A stretch of DNA of 64,000 bases from Pectinophora gossypiella (Eukaryota; Arthropoda; Insecta; Lepidoptera; Gelechiidae). The DNA lies in the NCBI RefSeq assembly GCF_024362695.1, contig NC_065421.1:14942598-15006597 (forward strand), in the 5' to 3' direction. Both the position numbers and the translations under genes were made by a program. Shown here piece after piece: positions 1 to 8,800 of the stretch; the stretch's first letter is position 1; every line of letters begins with the position of its first letter. Under the pieces are notes generated by a model, which saw nothing but the letters and a program-made list of their open reading frames with translations, was not told the DNA's origin and searched no databases.

Positions 1-715
1 CCTTACCTCTTTCCTCCTTTCTAGTCTACTCCTTTGTCTTACTTGACTCGGCCCTTCCCTAGTTTAAAAAAAAAACAATACCCGTCAACCAACGTCAGTC
101 AGTTAACGTCAAAACAATACTAAAGAGAACCAATAAAAGGGGCTTTTCGGTGGGAAACGGGAACGGGACAGTTGCTTTCTTCATTGAGTAATCTAAATAA
201 TTAATACGAAGTGGTGTTTTGTGGTTAATGATCGCATTAAGTTAGTCGGAAGACATTCGCGAGTGTTATTATATTGGAGTATTCAATAAACAAAGTGTAT
301 CTGCCTATTTTCGCTTCGTGCCGGGAAGCCGCTTCATAACTCAAAAGTTTATGCGGACTTTTGAGTTAATTCGTTTGGGGTTCGGAGTAGGAGTCTACTC
401 CGAGGGTGGGGGCTTAGGTTTCATCATCATCACCTTTCATCATTTCATTAATCATCGAGAAAAAAAATACGTCAGACATGGCTGTATGGGCATAGTTCCC
501 TTTGCCTTACCCTTCGGGGAAAACCAAACCAAAAAAAAAAAAAAATGATTTTGATTTTTATTATTTCAAATCTTGAATCTGATTTTATTATCTGAAGTAA
601 CTATCTACTACTGTTTGTTTACTAAGATTTGGTATATTTTTTGCGGTAATAAAACAAGCTATAATAATTCTATTTGTGGCATTCTTTGATAGTTATAATC
701 AAGTATTAGTGAAGG
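1..715. other. 5' flank of the NUDT14-like gene
   Basis: This stretch precedes the NUDT14-like start codon and should hold its promoter and 5' untranslated region. I see no TATA box at a convincing place and no coding exon. A retroposon 3' end ending in a poly(A) run occupies part of it (separate entry). The last 170 bases are AT-rich. Two in-frame stops (TAG at 707-709, TGA at 710-712) sit just before the start codon, so the protein cannot begin further upstream without splicing. Confidence 0.5.
425..545 (+). repeat. Retroposon 3' end with poly(A) tail
   Basis: The segment holds a block reading roughly 'catggctgtatgggcatag' followed by a pyrimidine-rich and G-rich stretch and ending in a run of 15 A's (531-545). 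I recognise this block as a common tail of lepidopteran non-LTR retroposons. The poly(A) end points to plus-strand orientation. The 5' limit is unclear and may reach to about 300. Assignment to a family needs a repeat-library search. Confidence 0.5.
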
Positions 716-3700
716 ATGGAGGACGTTACTGAAATTTTCTTTTCTCCGCTGGACGAGTCATCGTATGTGCGACCATTCAGGTTTAATTACACGCAGGATG
801 GAGTTAAGAAGACCTGGGACTTGCTCGAGGTGCACGACAGTGTCTCCGTCGTCCTCTTCAACATCACCAGAAGAAAGCTAATCTTCGTCAAACAGTTCCG
901 ACCTGGTACGCTTATATAGTGACAATTTACCGTTTTGTGTTGTTACTACCTAAAGCATTACAAGTATTATTTTGATTACTGTAAATGTTTGGTAAATTTC
1001 CAGCTGTGTACTTCAATAGCATCGATCTGGACGACCGTGATGCTGAGTTCATGGATACGGAGAAGTATCCCCCTTCTCTGGGTATCACGTTGGAGATGTG
1101 TGCAGGCATAGTGGACAAGGAGATCACACTCGAGGAGATTGCCGTGGAAGAGGTGATGGAGGAGTGTGGCTACAACATTGAGACTAAGATGTTAGAGAGA
1201 ATCATATCTTACAGGTGAGCTATCTCATTCTTAGTAGCCCTCCCTATCAGAAATTGTCTGTATTTTTTTCACATTGACATTGTAAAGTGATCAATTATGT
1301 GTGAGGGAGTCTTGTGCTTTTCAAAAAGTTGGTGGGACTTTACATATTACCATCAAATGGCACTGCTCCATAAGTTTTTTTGTTTAGCCTTGAAAATCTG
1401 CAATAAACTACCTACCAAATAAAAGATACAAATATTTCTATATTTAAAAATAAGTTGGGGGTGGCACACAAGACATTATTAATTTGATGATTATTTTACT
1501 GATCCTATTTAATATTTTTTTAATATTAATTAAAATTTTTGTAAAGTTAATGTAAATTATTATTGTGTAGGTACTTATATTTTTATCTAGAATTATAATT
1601 TCATATTATAAGTAATTAGTAATTTCCAAAAAAATATAGAAAGGACTAATATATTTGTTATTAGTAGTAACATGTTTGTGTAGTGTTGTGTTTATAATGC
1701 AGTATGGGTACCATACCAAACTGAACTTTATCATGTTTCAAACTGATTAAATAACATTCTGGAAAACAGTAACTTATTCATTGTGTTCTATTTCATTGTT
1801 ATTGCATATTTCATGAAAGTAATGCTTCCTATGTACAGGGCAGGTGTTGGTGTTCAAGGCTCGGCTCAGACTTTGTACTACTGTGAAGTGACTGATGAAA
1901 TGAGAGTTACTACTGGTATGTATCCAAAAGTTTCATATTGTTTAGTTAGTTTTTAATTTTATAAAGCCGATTTGGAATCAAATCAGCTTTTACCTCTCGG
2001 TTAAAAAAACAAAAAATATCTATGTTGGATATTGTAATGTTTTAGAGACAATATGGAAATATGGAATTCTATAGTCTCTGCTTACCCCGGTGGTAAATAC
2101 GCGTGAGTTTATGTATGTATGTATGTAGAGACATGAAGCGAGTACAGATGTGCTGTGACCGTATTCTTCCCAGGTGGCGGAGTGGACGACGAGATGATTG
2201 AGGTGGTGGAGCTGTCCATCCCGCAAGTGGAGAGCATGGTGGCGGCGCCCGAGCGCCAGCCCGTGCCCACGCCGCCCTCCTGCCTATTCGGCCTCATGTG
2301 GTTCCTGCTGCACAAGGCCGACAAGTGGCGCAAGTAGGTGTTCGTTACGTGCCCTCACTATATAGCCCTAATTTTCCATGTACAATACAGACATCAGTTA
2401 CATAGCATTATGCTATCATCATTAGCCCCCGTGCCCCAGCAGTGGGGCCGTTTATGGGTTGATGATGATGATGATCATCATTAGAAGACATTAAAGAACA
2501 GCTCAAAGTGCACTTAAGAAATAAAGTACACAAGTTGTGTACAATACAACTTTGTAAAGTTGGATTGCATATGTGTGCGTCAAGCTAGCGGCCTCAAAAA
2601 AAAAAATGGGCACGAAAAAATAATTTGACCAAACCAAAAAATAGTACTCTTATTGAAAAAAATAGTACCTGTTGTAAAAAAATTAGTACCATCACGGTTC
2701 TGGATTTATAGCCATGTTTTATTGCACTTGCTAGCTTGACGGTGAGCGAAATTTGGCGAGAGTTAACGACAAGGTCTTTCGCTTTGATTTAAACGCCAAA
2801 AAATAGTACCGAAATAGTACTCACCCCCTGCAAAATACCGAAAGTAGTACTTCAACGGTTCCAAAGTTATAAAGGCAGTTCTTTGATCCCGCTAGCTTGA
2901 CGTTTTGAAAATACCTATTATCTGGGGAATGCTTGCATACTTCAGTTTGTAACTAATGTCAATAAACTCGTATGAAATAGTACTCCCTACCATCATAATT
3001 TGGACCCGATTCTCTTTGTAGAAATATGTCAAAAAGTCATTATAACCTATGTCATACATTTATCAAGACAAGTACAGTCGCGAACAAAATTATTACACAT
3101 GGTCAAGAATGTTGTCAGATTTTAGTATTTTTCCCCATTTTTGGGTAAAAATTGGTGAAGATAGTGTCAGATGAAAGTAATATCATTGTTGAAACTCTTT
3201 GAGTTATTCTACAAATACTGCAAATTGTTTATTAACAAACACTTCGATCCGTAACAAATTCAACATGAAGGTATAAATTATAAAATAAAACAGCAGATTA
3301 AAAATGTATTATGATGTATTAAAATCACAGATTGTTTTCGATAAGAACTAGACCCATGCAGCCATTTTCTATTAAAATTAGTGCATATGGGTGTATGCAA
3401 TAGGAATTTTTTGTAATAGCAGCACTCTGAAGTGCAAAGAAATGGTAGGGTAGACCTCCAAAATGGCAATACTTACGAATAAATTGTGAGGTTATGTAAT
3501 TGTCTACGTGACTGTATCAACAACAAATGTATGGCATAGGTTATGATGATTTTTTAACATTTCTACAAAGAGAATCGGATCAAAATTATGATGGTAGGGA
3601 GTACTATTTCATACGAGTTTATTGACATTAGTTACATACTGAAGTATACAAGCGTTCCCCAGATAATAGGTATTTTCAAAACGTCAAGCTAGCGGGATCA

Positions 3701-5073
3701 AAGAACTGCCTTTATAACTTTAGAACCGTTGAAGTACTACTTTCGGTATTTTGCAGGGGGTGAGTACTATTTCGGTACTATTTTTTGGCGTTTAAATCAA
3801 AGCGAAAGACCTTGTCGTTAACTCTCGCCAAATTTCGCTCACCGTCAAGCTAGCAAGTGCAATAAAACATGGCTATAAATCCAGGGCCCTGTTTTATAAA
3901 GCTGACAATTCGACATATATGTCAAAAAATTACAAAATTGTAGAATTGTCGCGCTTAGGCTGTTTTATAAAGGTAACAATTATGTCAAAAATCGACCGTG
4001 AAAACGTGACATATTTGTCATTTAAAAAAGCGTTTAATAAAACTCGACATATGTCAAAAAACCACAGTCAAATTATTACGTCACCACAATTGTCGGATTG
4101 TCGTGACAATATAATATAATATGAAGCTAAATGAGGGTAGAATAGAAAAAATATTAACAAAGTAAAAGAAAGAATCAATCACTAGTGCAACTTCGATTGT
4201 TTGTTTTGATCGCGTGTGATGGAAATGCACAAGAAACTAAGTATTTTGGGGATTATCTATGAAAATAGAAACATACTGTTTGGGAAGTTTAGTGCCCAAT
4301 TGACTTTCACTGCTCGATGATAGTACCATTTTTTGTAATGCGCGTTTTATAAACACTTTCTTACTCCTTTAAAATTCAAAATATAGTTTCGCGACAGAGG
4401 GTAACTCTCCTGTCAGAATTGTCGGACAATTCTACAAATATGTCAATATGTCGTGACAATTTTCTGTTTAATAAAGCTGATTTGACAAGTTTTTCACGAC
4501 AAATTGTCACTTGTCACCTGTCGCCCAAAAAGTTTTATTAAACAGAAATATGTCGAATTGTCGCGACAATTCGACATATTTGTAAATTTTCCACCGTGAC
4601 AAATTTGTCGCCTGTCAGTTTTATTAAACAGAAAAATTTTAGGATTGTCACTTTTTGACATATGTCGACTTGTCGGATTGTCAGCTTTATAAAACAGGGC
4701 CCAGAACCGTGATGGTACTAATTTTTTTACAACAGGTACTATTTTTTTCAATAAGAGTACTATTTTGTGGTATGGTCAAATTATTTTTTCGTGCCCATTT
4801 TTTTTTTGAGGCCGCTAGCTTGACGCACACTTGCATATTGCAAAAAAGGTATTGTTTATAATAATATCTTACAGAACGGTCCAAATAGCTCAATTCAAGA
4901 GTAAAGTTAAATCCTGTTGATTTTTCTTTTTATTCCTTATTATAATGTATTTTTGTATAATTTAGAAATATGTAAATATTTGTCTTAGAACATTCGAAAA
5001 CTATTGCGACGACTGCAAAAATAAGGATGAGGAAAAGAAGGAATTTGTGGCCGTGGTGCACGAGGAACATTAG
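716..5073 (+). CDS. NUDT14: NUDT14-like Nudix hydrolase (UDP-sugar pyrophosphatase), 5 exons
   Basis: Exons are 716-905, 1004-1214, 1839-1915, 2174-2333 and 4989-5073. All introns are GT-AG and the phases join to 723 nt, or 240 residues plus stop; human NUDT14 has 222. NUDT14 enzymes hydrolyse UDP-glucose and related nucleoside diphosphate sugars in the cytosol. The N-terminus (residues 1-63) carries the conserved KQFRPAVY segment across the first junction. The Nudix box lies at residues 98-120 and ends in EEVMEECGY. The first box glutamate is Ile104 here, and human NUDT14 also departs from the consensus there. The last exon adds a charged tail (DDCKNKDEEKKEF) replacing the usual C-terminus. 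The exon 4 donor overlaps an apparent TAG stop (CGC AA|GTAG), so an unspliced read would end 27 residues early at 2335-2337. Two in-frame stops just upstream fix the start. Intron 4 is swollen by a nested transposon. Substrate is inferred from family only. Confidence 0.9.
2037..2136. repeat. Dispersed repeat fragment in NUDT14 intron 3
   Basis: The fragment contains a block around 'tctctgcttaccccggtgg' followed by a (TATG)n run. A second, diverged copy lies at about 56607-56675 in this window. Two copies of the same unusual block 54 kb apart show that it is a dispersed repeat, and it matches a tail I recognise from lepidopteran retroposons. It ends about 20-40 bases before the exon 4 acceptor. 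Confidence 0.55.
2425..2485 (+). repeat. SINE/LINE tail with (GAT)n end
   Basis: The block 'cagcagtggggccgtttat' followed by a short (TGA)n run is the familiar 3' end of a lepidopteran retroposon. It lies at the start of NUDT14 intron 4. The related 'cagcagtgggacgt' block occurs at 16180-16200 and, on the other strand, at 38716. Confidence 0.5.
2573..4830. mobile_element. Long-armed foldback (TIR) element, 2.26 kb
   Basis: The element fills most of NUDT14 intron 4. Its left arm (2573 to about 3063) is repeated in inverted orientation on the right (about 3520-3884 plus 4702-4830), with the right arm split by a nested insertion. Without the insertion the arms are each about 490 bp and nearly identical. 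The terminal bases read GTGTGCGTCAAGCTAGCGG. It is flanked by an 8-bp direct repeat TTGCATAT at 2565-2572 and 4831-4838, a target-site duplication whose length fits the hAT or P superfamilies. No transposase reading frame is present, so it is non-autonomous. The centre of about 455 bp (3064-3519) is unique in this window. Confidence 0.9.
3885..4701. mobile_element. Nested inverted-repeat element, 0.82 kb
   Basis: This element interrupts the right arm of the larger foldback element. Its ends are perfect inverted repeats beginning GGCCCTGTTTTATAAAGCT. Comparison with the intact left arm shows the target was a single CAG, now duplicated at 3882-3884 and 4702-4704 (3-bp duplication, though the G/C-rich termini leave one or two bases of ambiguity). 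It codes for nothing recognisable. The interior is packed with short copies of TTGTC/GACAA and TTTAATAAA-type blocks and contains a 36-bp perfect palindrome at 4546-4581. The superfamily cannot be assigned; 3-bp duplications occur in Harbinger and CACTA elements. Confidence 0.85.
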
Positions 5074-5825
5074 ACCTGTCTCACGTATGTACAAAATGTA
5101 TACCTATCTAGATAGTTATACTTGTATGTATTAAATTGCATTGTGCCACTTTATTACTTGAGCCATATAATATTGACACAATTACTGTGATATGTAGTAC
5201 ATGAAGGAATGCTATTAACTAGGCGATAAATAACCAATTCCATTGGTTCAAATATCGCGTCGCGTGTTATGCGGTTGATATATTCGGATACTAGTTGTTG
5301 TTGCATAACTTTCTCTGTTATAATGTTACTGAGATTCAGTTTGTAAATGTATTGTACTTGATTTATGTTATTTTGAGTACAATTGCTATTTAAATACATG
5401 CATTATAGTCACATATAGTAAACAGAGTAATGTTATTTTTACGTAATTGTATATACCTAGTATTAAAAGTTGGCTGTGAACATGTAATCGTGTTTTAGGT
5501 TTTATTATTCTGCAAATGTTTCGGCACTTGCGCACAACCAGTTATGATAAGGAATTCGTGATGTTCACAAACTATAATAATTTAATATTTAATAAATAAA
5601 TAATATATAAATTTAGTTAATATTTCTGAAAATGTTATGCAACTTTCTTTCTGTGATTAAATATAGAAAACTTTACTTTGTATTTTGTTTATTAATGAGA
5701 TAATAGGATAAGAAATGAAGCTCGTTTCTTTGACATAGATAATGTATTTTATAATAAAGTTGACCGGAGCGACATCACCAGGGCAGACCATCCTAACATA
5801 ATAATAACAAGCCTACCGCGCGCGG
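5074..5825. terminator. Convergent 3' ends of NUDT14 and DDB1 with poly(A) signals
   Basis: Only 752 bases separate the two stop codons. Plus-strand AATAAA hexamers occur at 5591-5596, 5595-5600 and 5753-5758. Minus-strand AATAAA hexamers occur at 5688-5693 and about 5501-5506. If the outer signals are used, the two 3' untranslated regions overlap on opposite strands. No coding exon is visible here; a short minus-strand frame at 5154-5399 looks random. Confidence 0.6.
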
Positions 5826-8800
5826 CTAGTGTATCCGCGTGAGGTCTTCTACTATCTTAATTATATCGTCTACGGTAGCGTCGCGCATCATCCCGCCGCC
5901 ATCGTCGATCTGGAATTACAATGTTAAAAAACCTAGTTTAAAAGAAATACATTTATGGAAGTACAATTTTGGGAATTGAGATGACATTATGTGGCAAAAG
6001 AATTGGTATAGAATGGTAATTAATGGTCTGTTACTGTCGAAAGGACGCTCTTATCAAACTATGTATATTTTGTGATCCTGCGGGTGCGTCTCCATTGAAG
6101 CGGAGCAGCCCGTAAACGCAAAAAAAATGTTAAGTCTATGAGAGCAGCAAATGTGCAATCCTCGCCTAATCACCGCGAAGGTGACAGTGACTGTCTGGTA
6201 TCTCGCTCGCACGTCTCTGCGCCGTTTAGTTTTAGTGGAAACGCCCTCAAGATTACGAGCGGGTAAGTTTCCTTACGTATGTTAAAGTGGGTAAGGTGTG
6301 CGACGCACCTGCATGCCCTGTATGGTCTCGCGCTGCACGTCGCGGTGCAGGTCGAGGAAGCTCTCGATGAGGTCTCCGTCCACGAAGCCGTCGGCGGGCT
6401 CCGTCTTGATGTCCGTGTTGAAGGAGCGCCAGAACGAGTGCGCCACCCTCCCCACGGACTTGATGCTGCGAGTGAGGCGCTCCTCCAGCTGCCGCAGGAA
6501 CTCGAACAGCTCGTGCGACACCTGCACCACCAGGCCTGCAACACACGCTGCCGTCACTACACGGATCGAGTTTAGGTACACTGCGTGCGTCTGTGCGTGT
6601 GCTACACGAAACATAAATACACAATACGGTACAAGGATACTTCGTTCGCGCTAGGCATGCCCACTTGCGGTGGTAATGATTATTAGGAGTGAGGCGAGAA
6701 AGCTGTCATCGGTGTGGGATGGGTTGTGTCTCTTCTAATTAAAACACATTGGGGTTCAGGGTTCTTACCGCGTTAAAATCAGGGATATGAGACTCCCGAT
6801 ATTTCAACACTGTTGCAAGTGCCATGATCACAAAAAAATATGGATCTACCACTCTACTATAGATCTACTACTTCACTCCAATTTCATCAGTCCTCCTGCG
6901 GCACTTGCAACAGTATATCGGGAGTCTTATCGTAAGAACTCTATGATAATAGCGGCGTAAATGTCAAAGGACGTAATATGAAGGTCGGTGTGCCGTGGCG
7001 TACGCACAGATGGCGCCGGACACGGTGGCCAGCAGCACGGGGTTGGCCGTGGGCGCGGCGCAGTCGGCGCAGTCGGCGTGGCGCGCCGCCAGCGCCCCGC
7101 GCCGCATGACGTTGACCATGTCGCCCACGTGGAACTGGCCCGCGTAGCCCATCTGCTGCCGCTCCTCGTCCGTCGTGGCCGCGCTGCCAAGCAAACACGC
7201 AATATATGTAGGTGAGCGCGCGGATATTGGGCGCCGAGCGTCAGACGGTGCCGTAACGCCAGTGTGTGTGTGTACCTGTCCTTCTGGCACACGAAGAGGT
7301 TAAAGCTGTTCTCCGCTCCGAGGAAGGTGTCGTCGTCCAGGATCTCCACGGCCGTCATCCAGTTGGGGCTGTAGTCGCGCGCGATCTCCTCGAAGCTGCC
7401 CTCCATCTGATGTCAACAAGCGAATTTTTTTTTTTTTATATTTTATCGTTATAGGAACGCAGCGAACTATAGACATTTCTCGTAAAGTTTTTTTTTTGCG
7501 AATAGATACAAGCTACTAAAGATACACATGACCTTCCGGCCAGCACGCATGTTTAGTTAGTTAATTCCCACAGGTTATATGTTAGCGATTGTAGATATAG
7601 AAATATGTGCCACTGGGCCAAGTTATTTCGACCATTCGTAGTATGTACATAAATACCGTCTCGGCAGAGGCGGTGGCTGTAGGACGGGCGTGGGTCGCCA
7701 CAATGGCGCCCGCCCCGTACAGCCAACATTACTCTGACCTGTTTATACTGCAGCAGCGACATGGAGCGCATGAGGTCGCCGACCAGGATGAAGTCGCCCT
7801 TCACCTTAAGGTACAGCGCCACGATGTTGTTGAAGTGGCTGCACTCCAGCCGCAGCTCCTTCTCCGACGTCCACTCGAACAAACGTACCTGTACGTGAGA
7901 GGCGGGAAGCATACGTTAAACATGAATACAAAAGATATATATGACATATGAACGCCAGTTTACACACTGTGCTGTTGATGGAGGCCAGCAGTTTCCCGTT
8001 GAACTCCACGAGCGTGTAGCAGCCGCCCTTGATCTCTTTCTCCGCCACCTGCACCAGCTTGCCTTCCGACCAGTGGAACAGCAATATCCGACCCTGGTGG
8101 GACATTGCAATTCGGTTATATCACTAGTATGGAACAAAATTCAGTTGTAATGATAATATTGTTTTTAATACTAAAACATAATGTCATATGTAACAAGTAG
8201 TGACTAAATATGTATTGTTTCTTCTGATCCTTTGATCGTATCGATCGTTGACTCATTGCAAGAAGTATTATGATAGCTTCGGGAGCCGAGCAGCTATTTT
8301 TGACAAAGGTAAAGAAAGGCTCAAAATGTGTTGGATGTAGTGGTGTTAGTGTGAGTGTAGTGACCTGCTTGGGCTCGGACTCCTCGGGGTTGAGTATGGC
8401 GGTGCCGACGGCGTAGTAGTGGTTGGGGTCGTCCCCCAGGCGGCACGACACCAGCGACATGGCGAACTCGCTCGTCATCAGCTGATGGGCGTGCAGCACT
8501 GTGGACACGCCGGGCCATTTCACGACAATGCACATCACAATAACAAGTAAAGGCCGATGACAAGCTACCACAAATAAACATGATAAAATTTAAGTTGGAA
8601 GTTCCGACGTTCGGTGGACTCGCTAGACACAATAAGATGACAAAATAATGCTACAAAGAATTACTTGGAGGTGGAGACTGCATGCAGAATGGTTAGATAC
8701 CTTCGAAGGTGTGCTGGTCGATGAGCAGCAGGTTGTGCACCTCGAGGTCGGTCATGGCGGGCGCGTGCTTGGGCTGCGCCTGCGCCGCGCTGGAGGCGCT

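Noticed and set aside
4494..4751. 85-codon minus-strand frame inside the nested element
   Set aside because: It runs through repeated TTGTC and TTTATAAA blocks, so the apparent peptide repeats come from the DNA repeats.
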